Assembly (NCBI RefSeq): GCF_964355755.1
Contig: NC_092678.1
Span: 25,710,365 to 25,774,364 of the forward strand
Direction: 5' to 3'
DNA: 64,000 nt
DNA from: Antedon mediterranea
Taxonomy: Eukaryota > Echinodermata > Crinoidea > Comatulida > Antedonidae
Made by a program: the position numbers and the translations under genes. Of this stretch, positions 46,301 through 61,300 are shown one piece after another (position 1 is the first letter of the stretch; each line of letters opens with the position of its first letter). Below the pieces are notes generated by a model. It saw nothing but the letters and a program-made list of their open reading frames with translations, did no database searches and had not been told where the DNA came from.

Positions 46301-49300
46301 GTACCATAGAAATCTTACTGAAAAAAGTACCCTAGAAATCTCATTGTAAAAAGTACCATAGAAATCTCATTGTAAAAAGTACCCTAGAAGTTGTATTGTA
46401 AAAAGTACCCTCAGTTAAATCAAACAAGACTCCTACTCCGATGATGATGATCCACGCATTGACATTGTAAAAAAGGATCAGCCATTTTGGTTGCTAGACA
46501 GACAGTGTAGTCAGCTGTTGTTGGCATAATTTATATCGTGCATTCCTGGCATTTTTCTTCCCTGTGGGGTTGAGTTGCAAAAAGGGTGTTTCCTGGTTCA
46601 CCAAATATAATATAATGTATTGTAAACATTTAGCAAAAAGTAAATGTAGTTTGGGATACCTACCACAAATACCTTTGATTCCATTTATAGACCATTTGGT
46701 CCTCCTGTTTATTTCATTGTTTTGTGTTGACCTACAAAAGTATGGGTGATATTTCAATTGGTTTTAAAAAGTTAAAAAAATGAAAATTTGTAAAAAGTAA
46801 CTTTTAACAATGATTAAATATTCAAATTCAAATAGATTAAAAATTGAATAATTTATTATTATTATTATTAAAATCATAATCATATCAATTTCTACTTCAA
46901 TATGTAGCGCAGTTCATAATGTGTGATCATCTCCCTGGTGTGATTAAGTTAAATTTTGATTCAAGTATCTCTTTACTAGTTAATCTAGTTTACTATTATA
47001 AATTTCTCTATCTGTAGAGTAGTACAGAGTTGGACTAGAGTCTGTTGGAAAGGAGCTGGTCATCTCGCTGTAGTGCTTTCAAACATAGTAAATTTACACA
47101 GTTATGCAATTTTATTCAGAATAAAACTTTGTTTTCTTGCAGTTGTTGGCGCCAGAAGACATGGTCAACCCAAGGGTCGACGACCTCAGTATGATGACAT
47201 ATTTGTCAGAGTTTCCAAAAGCCAAGTTGAAGCCAGGCGCTCCATTGAGGCCAAGATCAAACTCAAAGAAAGTAAGTACAAACTGTATTGGTGGTATCTG
47301 TACATAGTTCTTTACATTAAATAATTCATGAATACGTACGTGAGTGACGTTTCGACTTGTTTTCAACAAATCTTCATGTATTGGTGGTGTTAATGTGAAA
47401 GGGACTTTATTTTGTAAACTTGTACACTAAACCTATTGTAACTTGTAAATTTAGATTACTTCATTTTTTTTACCAGACTCTGATACACCTTGTTTTATCT
47501 TTCAGGTACGTGCCTATGGACCAGGTATTGAGAAAGAGGGTAACGCCATCACAAGACCCACCCACTTCACTGTTGAGACATATGCAGCCGGTAGTGGAAA
47601 CGTCACCGTGAAGATCGTTGGCCCAAACGGTCAAGAAGTACCTAGTGAGATTAAATTTAACAAGGATAAGAATAAGACCTACACTGTAGAGTATACCCCT
47701 AAATTAGTCGGAGTACATACGGTAAGTAAATTCATTTTACAAAGATATATTTGACAGGAAAATAGGTACAGCAAGCATGTGGTATGATGTTAAATTTAAG
47801 GCCAATTTACACAGACAAGTGGTAATAGTGATAAAAATATAGAATCTATGTTATTCCTTATGACCATTTACAAACAACGCGGAGCGGACGGGCGGCTTAT
47901 GATATACAGATTCTATACTATGCAGTTTTTGTACGCTTACCGTTACCGCTCGTCTGTGTAAATTGGCCTTTAAGCTGTGAAAATTGTGTAAACATTTTTC
48001 TGAAATTGGTCAACAGGTAAACGTATCTTTCAACAATGCAGTCATTCCAAAGGCTCCATTCACAGTAGAAGTTGGTGAATTACTCACAGATCCCAGCAAA
48101 TGCTCAGCAGAAGGCCCAGGCCTACAACCCACCGGTGTCATGCTTGACAAATCCACTCATTTTGAAGTATTCACTGCTGGTAAATTAGTTTGTATTTATT
48201 TTAATTTCACCTTATTTATAGAGGGTGACCCGAAACAGCGTATGCTGACAATCAAGGGGCCCTCTTGATGAGTTTTTATAAGTGTCCGTGTGTGACAGTG
48301 ACTGTGTGTGTACTAGTACACCGAGGTAACCCCCCCCCCCCCCTACTCGTCTCAAAAGATGTACTGGTTTTTTAAAGTGCACATGAGCTAGATGTGTACA
48401 TCAACAAAAGGTGTATTACTCCGGTATAATTTTCTGTGACTTCAGAGAAGACATACTCAGTACACTGAAGTAGTTGAGTTATGTATATTCTGTAACTGAT
48501 TTTCTTCATTGGTTGCTTAGGTGCTGGACTTGGAGATGTTAGCATAACAGTAAAAGATCCAAATGGTGACACTACCACATCTAAGCTGACTGTTGAGGAT
48601 AAGGGCAAGGGTGTTTACTACTGCCAATACACCCCTACCATGATGGGAACATACATCATTGAGATCACATTCTCTGGTGCACCCATTCCAGGAAGTGCCT
48701 TCGAAGTTAAAGTTGTTCCAGGTAAGGTTTATTAATTTAATGTGGAATTTGGACAGTTTTTATGAATATTTATTGGCGTGGTATTTCACATTAAATACAC
48801 ATAATTCATTCATTATTCAACCATTTAAGCAAGCAGATTCACTTTTCACTTCACTACTTGGATTTTAATGTATTATTTATAATTATTTGTTTTTTCAGAA
48901 TTCAATTCTCAGAAAGCGTTTGCTTACGGTAGAGGCATACAACAAAAGGGATTACGTGCTAAGGAGAACTGTGTATTCTACGTGGATACAAAGAAAGCTG
49001 GAGAGGCTAATCTGAAAGTGCACATTATTGGACCTGGTGAGAACTAAGGGCCTAAGTACTAGTGCTCAATAAGGGCTGCAATAGAAATCATATAAAGGAA
49101 AAGACAGATATTGATGAGATGTATTGAGAAATAAAGAGTGGAAAAGAATGTAAAATGAAAAGATAAATGATAGTATTATATTGTTTTTAAAAAGTTTATC
49201 AATTTTCTTGTTGGTTCATTTTATTTTATTTTTTTTCTAAAATTTAAATTTCTGGTGGTGGTATTGGGATGATGGGAAATGGTTTCAAAAATAATTTATT

Positions 49301-52300
49301 AGCATAATTAATGTTGGTTTGCGACTAGTGAGAAATAAAAGTGTGTTTATTGTAGTTCATGTTTGGGTAGTTGGAGGATGATGTTGTAATGTTGTCATGT
49401 TGTCATGTCATTCTTTACTATTTGTTCATTCTTATCGTTCATCTTATGTCATCTTTCTCATCTAACTTTGTCCAAAAATGTATCAATGTTACCAATTCAA
49501 ATCCTGGATATGAAATTATTACCATATTTGGTAGTAGAAAATTCCCCAAAACAAGTGTTACTCATTTCACCAATCACCTGTGAAAAGAATGCCAACTTGA
49601 AATTACTGATGATAACAGCGTCTGATAAACATTACTCCTAGAGGGCACTCTTGTCGATAACATTATTAAACTATAATAATCTATTTCTATATGACAAACT
49701 ATATTGAATGAAGAATTGTATTGAAAAATGAATTGATTGTATACAGAATATGTATATAGAGCCGGTCATGTAAATTGCATTTGGTATTCCACTATAACAT
49801 AAACAAAGTTTCTTATTTGTTTACAATAATGTATAATATGACACTGATAGCAGCTAATTGAAAGGGCTCTTGATGGGTATTTCAAATATTTTTTTTTTAT
49901 GCACTAATGATATTAATTTAAATATTGCAATTCAATGTTAATTTTCCCAGAATTCATTTGATATTGTCACCTATTTTTGTTAGCAGCTCATAAACCCATC
50001 CAAATGTTACTAACTGAATCTAAACCTACCTTAAATTTTGTTTAGCTATTACTACTTATATGTTTATTTCAGTACTAACTTTGAGTTTGCTAATACTTCC
50101 ATAAAGATGTACTGTGTTTTGAAAACCAATGAATTTGATGTCTCTATTGATTACTGCAGTAACTCATAGTGATGTTAAATTTATTGTACATAATCTGTAC
50201 ATTTTTCTGTTTAATGTTTGTAATGATTTTCTTAATACTAACCTTATTTTGTGCACAGTAGTTGGTAGTGATGTTGATTTATGTATGACACAACAAGGTA
50301 GATAACCTGTCTTTTTCTTTTGTTATGGTTTGCTCATATTTAGTACTAACTTGGTGATCGAACCTTAGCCCTTACCAGAGCCAACAACGCGCCCTTCCAT
50401 GATTACCTTATCCATATTTAAATGGTTTTACTTATACAAGTGGTAGATGTGTTGTTAATTTTGTTTTTAACTTTATCCGTATAAAACCCAAAGTTATAGA
50501 ATGTTGTACAGAGTGTTTGGATGCACATCCAAGTTACATATTCACGCCGAGAAAAAAATATTTCCTCCACTAAATGTAAAATGAACGTTTTAGAAATGCA
50601 TTCACTCAGTTGTATTGATGGATGGTATATTGGTACTAATATTACTAAACTTATTTATTGGATATACAGTATTATTAATGATAAAAGCCTCGCATTTCCC
50701 AACTTATTACTTTAATTATCTCCATGTATCAATGTTTAATCATGTTACCAATACTTTGCCTAGGTGGAATTGACGAACCTGTGAAAGTGACCGACAACGG
50801 TGATGGTACATTCACTTGTACATACAGTCCATTCAAGCCTGGACGTTACATCGTCCACATTACCTACGGCAAGGAACACATTCCTAAGAGCCCCTTTACT
50901 GTCCACATTTCACCAGAAGCCCAAGGACAAATTAAGAATGTCCGTGCATTTGGCCCAGGGCTAGAAAGAGGTGTGGCTGGAAAGCCATGCACGTTTACAG
51001 TGGAGACAAATGGCGCCAACGGAGCTTTAGGTGAGACTTGATTTTTAAATAATGTTTAAAATAATACTGTACAACTGAATCCAATTGTTATGACAACAAA
51101 CATGTGTTGTCTTTATATGCTTACTGATTTTTATTTATTTAAAACAATAAGTAGTTTGAACCATGTAAACCAAACATGTGTTGTCTTTATATGCTTACTG
51201 ATTTTTATTTATTTAAAACAATAAGTAGTTTGAACCATGTAAACCAAACATGGGTTGTCTTTATATGCTTACTGATTTTTATTTATTTAAAACAATAAGT
51301 AGTTTGAACCATGTAAACCAAACATGGGTTGTCTTTATATGCTTACTGATTTTTATTTATTTAAAACAATAAGTAGTTTGGACCATGTAAACCATACTTT
51401 CTAAGAAATTAATCATCATCATGACCACAAAAATAAATAATTACGTGTCATGTCAAAAAGGTCACCACTCCTTCCAAGAAATGAACATTATCCGTCCATA
51501 AATGACTCCTTTGGGGTGGTAATAAATGTAGGGATTGTTATGGCATACTGATTTTAATCCAGGAAGTAACCTATGAATGTAACCACGTCATACCTGAGCC
51601 CTATCCTGTATACTAAAACCTACTTTATTGAAATTCCATTCCTATGACATCACAGGATTTATTGTTTCACAATGGTGTCACCTATAATAAGAACCCAGCC
51701 CATATCATGTTCCTTTTGGCTGTATGTACTTTACTTGGTAAAATGCTAGTAGCAAAAAGATGATTCATGGCGTCTGTATCTTTATCCCTAACCAACGCCC
51801 ACACGCCAAAAACAAGTTATGAGAATGTTATTCAATCTGGTTTGATTGATGGCCTAATAAAGTTGTATTGAATTCACCTATTTATCTCCTGACTGTCTTG
51901 AGAGGTACCGATTGGGAATTTCATTTCTGGGTTCAATGGTTTATGCTTAATTGTTCAAAGCTTGAGACATGAAAGAAGAGAAGATCATAAACCAAATACC
52001 TCACCCTCCTTCCTGTCTCGCATCACATTGTCACAATTTTGTAACAGTTATGAACATTTTTTATCAACTTTTAGGTTTTGCCATTGAGGGGCCTTCTGAG
52101 GCTGAAATCCAGTGCGTAGATAATGGAGATGGGTCATGCGAGGTCACCTACTACCCAAAAGTCCCTGGAGAATATGCCATCCATGTCACATTTGATGAGG
52201 AAGACATTGAAAACAGTCCATATATGGCAAAGATTACACCGGACACTAATGACTTTGATGCCGGAAAGGTAGGGACAATACAGCATTATTTAAAATTATA

Positions 52301-55300
52301 TTGTAGTTGGTAGAAACATGGCACATTGCAGTGATCTCTAAATAAATTAAGGCAGGGGCGCCGTTTACCTTACCTGTATTAGAAACATGGCATGTTGCAT
52401 TGAATTGATCTCTAAATAACACTAATTACATTCATGTGTACCCGTAGGTCACTGCTTCGGGACCCGGTATACAACCCGAAGGTCACGTAATGAACGAGAA
52501 GACCGAGTTTACAGTTGACGCTCGTGCTCCAGGATGCGGAAGAGCGGAACTTGAGATTATGATATTCGATCAGCTCGGTAACAAAGTTGAACCAATCGTG
52601 CGTGACAATAAGAACGGAACATGGACCGTGAGCTACACACCCACCAACCCACTCAAACACACTGTGTCTGTCACATGGGGCAAAGTGTCCATCCCCAAGA
52701 GTCCTTTCAGGGTAAGTCATTTCGTACATTGATTTCCCTGTTAAAATAAAACTTTCTGTATCTTTAGTATTAAATAAATCTGTAAAGCGCTACCTATTAG
52801 CCATTTAAACAACATAACTTTGTTATGCTCAATATTTTATCTCTATCTATATTTATTTTATTGTTTATTGATTTATTTTTCTTTTCATGTATTATACATA
52901 TATGTATTGTAGGGGCAGTCATGAGACAAGCTTTTGCTTCTAGTGCGGGCCCCAGTTATGTGTATGTATCCGAACAGTTTCTAATAATTTTTCTTGTATA
53001 GATTACAATTGGAGCAGGTGCTGGTGGTGTTAAGCTGTATGGACCTGGCCTGGAAAGCGGCAATGTGAAGTCAAAAGAACCAACTGAGTTTACTGTTGAT
53101 TGTGAAGAAGCAGGAAAAGGTACATTTAGAAAATAAAACAGTTTACGTTAATTTGAAATCTGTTACTGTTCTTGTAGCCGCCTTCTTAAGAGACATGGCT
53201 GTCATTTTGAAATCATAACAACTATGTTTGTATTGTTATTTTAGGACCGATCCAAGTAAAATGCACGTCTGCTAAGGGTGTAAATGCTAACACAGAAACA
53301 CCGATCAAATGCGATGTTATTGACAACAAGGATGGCACTTACACGGTTCACTACACACCACAGAAGCCGGGCAACTACATTGTAGAGGTCAAGTTTAAGG
53401 GCAAGGAGATCCCATTGAGTCCAATCAGTGTCCTTGTTGTACCTACAGTAGATGTTAGTAAGATTACAATCGACGGACTTCAAGAACGTAAGTATTGTTT
53501 TTATAGTATGCTAGTTTAAATATTTTGTACAATATTGTAATTGTTTTGAATTATTACATTGGAAATATAAATTTTATTTAAAAATATTTGAATAATTAAT
53601 GTCTTTTATTATGTGTAACTTGAATCTGTATTTGGAGTGTTCTCTTTTATGAATTTTATTAAACTAAAATTCTGAAGTGTTGTTTGTTTACAAAATATTG
53701 TCTAACTTTGAACTCTTTCCTTCTGTAAACAATATGGCTGCAGGCAGTTTCTATGGATACCATGACAAAATGGATGCGTGTGTGACATTTGCTGTGTTAC
53801 TGTAGTCCAGTAAAGCATGATAATCATTTTGAGATCCAAATTTTGAAATCCTAATTCATGACATCTAACTCAGAATGTGTTTGTGTTTCTAATGTTATTC
53901 TTTGACATTAATTATGTTGTTTTTTCTGCATGTTAATTTTTGTGTGATTTTTTTTTTATAATACATAGCAATACAAGTAGGAAAAGAACATACATTTATG
54001 GTGAATACTGCCCCAGCTGGTCCAGGGGATCTTGAGGGTGAAATGACAAGCCCATCCGGCAGGAAGTTGCCAATAACAATAACGCAAACACCTCGAGGTC
54101 ACGCTGTAAAATTCACACCAGAAGAAGAAGGCCAGCATGTTGTTGGTCTAACATACGCAGACGTTCCACTAACAAGACAAGCTTTCATAGTCCAACCTAA
54201 GACAGACGCTGGTAAAGTAATAGCTAAAGGAAAAGGACTAAAGGGTGGTCCAATCAACGAACCTGCTCGCTTTAGTATTGATACCAGAAAGGCTGGTATT
54301 GGAGGCTTAAACTTGACCGTAGAAGGACCAACAGAGGCGGTGATTAAGTGCGATGATAATGGTGACGGAACCTGCAAGGTAACGTACACCCCAAATTCTA
54401 TTGGAACTTACAAGATCAATGTACTCTACGCCGACAAACACATTCCAGGATCACCATTTGATGCAAAAGTGTTTGATCCCTCAAAGGTGAAAGCACATGG
54501 CCCTGGTCTAGAACCAGCCAAGACTTTTGCCACGTGCCCATGCACTTTCAAAGTGGATGCGCGTGATGCCGGAGAACCACCAATCAAAGCACAGAAGTTA
54601 TCTCCCGAAGAGTCATCCTATGGACCACTCAACGGAGATGATTTAGAAGTTAACGAACCAATGATTGGTGCGACCAAAAAAGGACCTGGAGAGTTTTCAA
54701 TTCAATGGCCAAATGAGCCTAATGCGGTGAATGAAGATCCAGTAAAAATGGACAGAGTTTTGCCGGCGCGATCCGCTCCAGGAAAAGAGAACGGCATCGG
54801 AGAAGATCCCTTTAATGACTTTCACACCCCTCATTCCAGTTCTCCACTAAACGATAAAGATAAAGCAGTGGCTGAAGACTTAATTGAATCTACCCAAATG
54901 AAACCTAAACAGTTTTCACACAAATGGGACGACGACGATAAACCAGTAACGGAAGAACCAATCTCAGCGGGTAAACAAAAACCAACTCTTTCACGAAAAC
55001 TAAGTCCTCTTGATGATTTCCCAGTGCTTGAGGATTCTTTAACTGCTGAAAGAGTTCTTCCAGTTGAATGTAACGCCGTCGGACCAGACGGTAAACCACT
55101 CGATGTCGACGTCAAAGACAACGGCGATGGAACATACGACGTCACATATGTGCCAACAGAAGAAGGTCCAGTTGATTTAGATGTCAAATTTGGCGACCAA
55201 TCTATTCCGAATTTTCCACGCAAATCTAAAGTTGGATCTCCACTTGATGTTAGTGACGTGGATGTATACGGCCACGGTGTTGAACCGGGTAAAGTACACG

Positions 55301-58300
55301 TATGATATTGTCATGCCTGACTAAACACCATGTCTTCTCAACTCTATCTCTATATTCTACTATTCTCTAATGCTTATTGGTGAAGGATCACACAAAGCAA
55401 CACATAGCTACATTTTATTCAATGTTTTGCACACTGCACTGAAGTACCAATTGTTTTACCAGCACACCCCACCCTCTTGCCTCCCAATAAACACGCTGCA
55501 CATTTTAATCAGAACTGTCCCTTTAACTTGTACTGTTACACTTGTGACTGTACAGTTAAACTTTAAAGCTATCCTATTGCAATGGTTCTCCCAGCTATAA
55601 CACACCAAACAAAAATAGCAAAGCAGGCTGCCTTTGCTGGAAGGAATAAATTATTCTGGCAAGCCTCAAAGTAAAACCAATGCTGCAACACATATCCACA
55701 GCTTATCATGCTTATAACATATTTAATTTTGAAATTTTTTGTTTATTAATCATAATTTTGTTTTTGTTATAGCCTAATTTCATTTTTGTTTCAAACACAC
55801 ATTAATAATTCATTTTTCATATTGTTTATGACACAAGTGTTCCACCAAATATCTATTTAACCATAAAATGCATCTGTAAAAATTTAAAATACTTAATCAA
55901 TTGTGTAGTACCACCATTAATGTATTAGCTTATTTCCCCAATCATGATTCTGTGTAATCTGTCTATATGCATGTTTAATGTAAATCCATTCATACCATGT
56001 GACCTAATCCAGTCTAACCAATCAGATGAATTAACATCATGAATATTCATTTTGCATGTTGCATATTTATGACATTAGTAAAAAGACATTGTTGATTGGC
56101 TGAATTGACATGGTAATCAATTATAGTAATACATGTTCAAACTTTCCAAAATCTGTTGTAGAATATTAATGTTTAATGCATAAAATATTGACTTGAATGT
56201 TGAATGTACTCTTCACTAAAACAAAATGTTATCAACACACCATTTTGACATCATCATTATTGTCAACTAATGTTGTGTTTTATTACAATATACAGAGGTG
56301 TTTGTAGGCTGCCCAACTGAATTCACAGTCAATGCAAAGCCAGTTGGACCACAGGCCAACCAGTTGAAGGATCTTATTGACTGTACTCTGCAATCACCCA
56401 GTGGAACTCCAATTAAACCTGTCATCACTGATAACAAAGATGGCACCTATAAAGCTGAATACACACCCGTGGAAGAAGGCCCTCACAAACTGGATGTGAA
56501 GGTTGCCGGGAAACCAGTTGGAAAGTCTCCATACAACATTGGTTCAAAGAAAGGATGTGATCCAAGCAAGGTGAAGGCCTACGGACCAGGTCTGGAGACT
56601 GGATTGACCGACAAGCCAGCTACGTTTACAATTGAAACCAAAGGAGCTGGTCAAGGTGGCCTAGGAATAGCAATTGAAGGTCCTTGCGAGGCAGAGATGA
56701 AATGTGTTGATAACAATGATGGTAGCTGTACAGTTGAGTACATGCCAACAAAACCAGGAGAATATGACGTACACGTTACCTTTGCTGATGCTCCTATTCC
56801 AGGTACTTTATCTGCCTCAACATTTGAATTAGGCTATACAGAAACTTATTAGGAATTGTCATTTTCCAAACATCATTAGTTTAATTGTTTTTAAATATTT
56901 GTGTTTTGTAAATTAGGAAGTCCATTCAAGCCTGTTATTAAGGATGTAGTTGACCCATCAAAGGTGGTAGTAAGTGGTCCTGGTGTTAGCCCAACTGGTG
57001 TGCGTGCCAACATCCCAGCACCCTTCCATGTTGATACCACTAAAGCAGGCCAAGCACCTTTGGAATGCACCATCTTACCAGAAAGAGGTAAATTTATACT
57101 TAATATGTATTAAGTATATAATAAGTCTGAATGTGCATGTTGATATCAAAGGTCCTGAATATTATGTTTGCACCTACTGTTTAGAATAGCATATTGTTTA
57201 TTATGTTGTGTATTATTGGTTGTACATTTAATTCTTTATCTGATATAAAAGGGCCAGTTAAAACTTATTTTAATCAGGTCAGTTGGTTCATGAGCGCTGA
57301 TTTTGGTTGGAAGGAACCAACTTAGCAGGTTAAATAACTCAACATGAACAGGCTCTTGGGCTCCCTAATCAATTATCAATGATGTTGCAAAATATTACCA
57401 ATAAATGTTAAGAAATGGTTCAAATTTTAGGTAAAATATTAAGTATACCTGTTACTAATGTCAGTGTTTGTTTCAGCTCCTAAAGAGAATGCTCAGGTGT
57501 GTGATAACCAGGATGGTACATTTGATTGTAGCTACGTTCCTAAGAATGAGGGATGTAAATGTGCTGTAGAAGTTAAATATGCTGGAAAGCATGTTCCTGG
57601 AAGGTTAGTTTAAATAACAACCAAAACATTTATTCATTATTTTTCACTAGATTATGTTTCTCATAATGCATTTAATTTTTTATCATGTCATTTACTGCTG
57701 TCGCATTAAGCTCTGTCCACACTATCATACTAGTTTGACCAACAAAAAATGTAATGTGCCCAAATATGATAGTGATATGTCCAAATATAGTAATGAAATG
57801 GCATAATTATGTCCATAATGGGCACATCACATTTGTTGTCGCATAAAGCTTAAAACTATTGATACTGCTGCACATACAGAGATAGATACGATCTACTTGT
57901 CAGTTCTGGATATGCTATTGTACAATGAATCTATCATTTCTTGCAGCCCATTCAACACCAAAGTGCTACCTCAATTTGATGCTAGCAAAGTGAAAGTAGG
58001 AGGAGCTGGTGTTCAGCCTACAGGGGTGTTGGCTAGCTTCCCTGTGGAGTTTGTCATTGACACCTCAGATGCAGGTGAAGCCCCATTAGCTATATCTATT
58101 GTTGTAAGTATACATCCGTTTTATTACACATTAACATGCAGAGCTTTTTATTTATTTATTTACCATCTTTAAAGGTGATCACCCGTTTCATTTAAAAGAA
58201 CTGATATTAAGATCCGCTGTTAAGAGAAGTCGTATGCATAAAAAGGTGCAACAACCTGTAATGTGAATTTTGTTTTGTTTTATTTATTTACAATCTTTAA

Positions 58301-61300
58301 AGGGGATCACCCGTTTCATTAAAAATGAACTGATATTAAGATTCTCTGTAAAGAGAGAGGATCTATTATATGTGACCCTTGATGGGGGAAAGAATTTGTA
58401 CAGCAATTAAGTTTGCTTCTGTTTAATCCTGTCGCCGTCTTGGGTTTTGTTTATTTGTTTTGTTTTATCATGTTTTAATTGACGAAATAAATGAAATGAG
58501 TTGTATGCATAGAAAGGTGCTGCCACCTGTAATGTAAATTTTGTATTGTTTAGGATCCTAATGGCAAGCCAGTAAAACCAACCATTGTTGACAATGGTGA
58601 TGGTACCTATTCAGTTTCCTACACACCAAAAGATATTGGTCCCTACACCATCCTCATCACCTTTGGTGGTAACAAGGTACCAGGAGCACCATTCAATGTA
58701 GCTGTGTCACCAACCGGTGATGCTTCTAAGTGTCGCATTGTGGGTAAGTCATCATTGCATTACATTTCTATTGCTGTCCCAAAAGTGGAATAGCCATTAG
58801 CAGAATAATATAATTATGTTGCCCTGAACCCTTGGCAAGGCGAGCTAACAGGAGCTGTAACCAGTAGATATGTACATCATTTTTAAGTGCAATAGCCTGG
58901 TCGCAAACTTTCGGCAACCTGACTAGAATTACGATATACTGTCAACTTGAATCCACATAGCCAGTAGGAGCTGTGACCAGTAGGTGACTCTGTAAAACAA
59001 TTGAAAGTGCTAAACTGGCCATCATTAGCACCCACATTCACCGTCACGACACCCGTCACGACACCCGTCTTGAAGCACTACGCAATGTATTAGTATGATA
59101 ATGTGTAATTTATTATTTAAAATTAAACAATGCAACAATTTATTGAATTAAGTCCTATATTCACAATGCTAATTCTTATATTTGATTATGACTACATTTG
59201 TGCATGAACCATTAACAAATGTTTCTTCCTTCAAAACCATTATCAATCACAAACAGGATGTAAAAGCGGTGGCCTTGATATTCCAGTTAAAAATGGTAAG
59301 AAATGGTTTTGTACACGTCACCCACTGCTTCATCAACTATGCTTGGAATATTCATATAAATAGCTTATGTATATTGTATATTGTGCAATATATATATTAT
59401 AGTAGTACTGTATGTAGAGAGAGGAGAATATTGTAGAGAAGTGCATACAACAGTTAGATGTCCATGTTTAAATTACATCTAGATAAACCAGTGTTGTATG
59501 TCATTATTATACAGTATAATCCTAATTCATCCATGGTATAATCATATACCTATTGTACTTAAAATTAGTACTTTCCAATATTCTCCTCTTTATATAATCA
59601 TTAAGCCTTGTCTACATTATCAAACTTTATGTGACAAAAAAATGTGATGTGCCCATATATGGACATGATGGATATGATGATGTCATATCACTACCATATT
59701 TGGGCACATCACACTTTTTTTGTCAAACTAGTTTGATAGTGTAGACAGAGCTTTGTTGTATAGCTTTAGTAAAATTCTGCTATCTTTCTCTTGCACTCTA
59801 CCACCACACCAGGTGTACAAAGTGGTCCATATGAGATACCTGTGCGACGCCAAAGCGTTAGCTCTGAGAGCACAACTACTACACGTACTACCACCACACG
59901 TACAACTACCACAAGTAAGGGGTGTGAAAACCTTTGCCATCCTCCCCTCTTAACTTTAATCATTTTGCAAGATTTATGTTGGTTGATGTGTTTTTTATTG
60001 TTAACTATATAAATTAAATTTTTTAAATCCAAATTTGTAAATTGTGTATCATAATGTTATTAAATCCTGAAGAACAATTTAATTTTGGGGAGGATTGGCT
60101 AGATAATGTTTTCCCTCTGCATGTCACATGATTGATTACAACCAATTGTCTTCTTTGAATTAATTACCCAATCATATGCATCCAATTTTGATATCCTTAT
60201 TTGGTCTTGTTTAAGTACATAATTACTTGTTTTTAATCATTCACAAACTTTCTTATAACTTTTTGTTTTCTAACTTTCATTTATGATTTAACATTTTAAA
60301 TATTTACTTTTTTTATGTTCATTATTCATTACTATAATTTCATGCTTGTTCTTCACTCCTAATATATAAATGTTTAAAACCGCTATAAACGCAATTTGTT
60401 TTTATGTAGTTGGTTTAGTTTTCGCCAACAAAGGCAGACTGCTTGGTTTGTTTGTGTCAGGTAAACATATGCATGCAATCTAGGATACGCTTGCTGCTGC
60501 ATTTAAAGTTATTGATTGCATTGTAGCTAAAAATTGACGGTGACTCACTTAATTTGTTCGTGCCAATTTGGGACTTGGTAGCTAAATGAATCTAAGATTG
60601 GAAAAGACAAAAGTCAATTGTACACTTGTATTTGCTTGTTGCATGATTGTATAATACATTTTATTTTCATTAATAATTGCACATTTCTGATGACTTGTTA
60701 AATTTTAAAATATTAAATATTATTATTATTATTTCCTGGAGTTTGCGTTTTATGTTTTTACATATTGCTAATAATGCAATGTATTTGAAACTTTTTAGTT
60801 GGTAAATGTAGTGGTTTTGTTGAGATGTTTGCACTAAATGCATATCAGGCTTGTTTTGTTTTACTGGTAATATTTCTTTGGGTTATTTGTCCTAAACCCC
60901 GAACAGTTTATTTCTGTACTTTCATTCTGAAAGACCGATTTTCAACCAACATCAGTTGATTATCATGATTTATCATTGTTGGCTGGTTTGATTAAATTAA
61001 AGAAATATTACCAAAGTTTATAATAATAATGTGGTTGAAATCAAAATGTTTATCAAGACTTGAATATTTTAATAGGAGAGACGATCACAAAGACTGTAGT
61101 AGTAGAAGAAGAAACAGTTATCAAGATCAACTCGGAAGATGCTGGACGTGGAATGGTCACTTGCGCCATCGTAGGACCAGATGATGCGGAAATTGAAGAT
61201 GTCCAAGTCATCGATAACGGAGACGGTACCTTTGACATCGTCTGGACATGTCCAATGCCTGGACGATACAACTTGGACATGAAGTTTGGCGGTATGCCAA

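Larger units (their letters stand above)
42570..47142. other. Filamin intron 3, 4.6 kb
   Basis: No exon recognised. AT-rich with several local duplications (43950-44270, 45199-45303, 46060-46162, 46310-46410). Confidence 0.65.

Noticed and set aside
50268-50297. Possible filamin mini-exon in intron 8
   Set aside because: Bounded by CACAG and GTAGAT, but exons 8 and 9 already join in frame with a complete Ig repeat.
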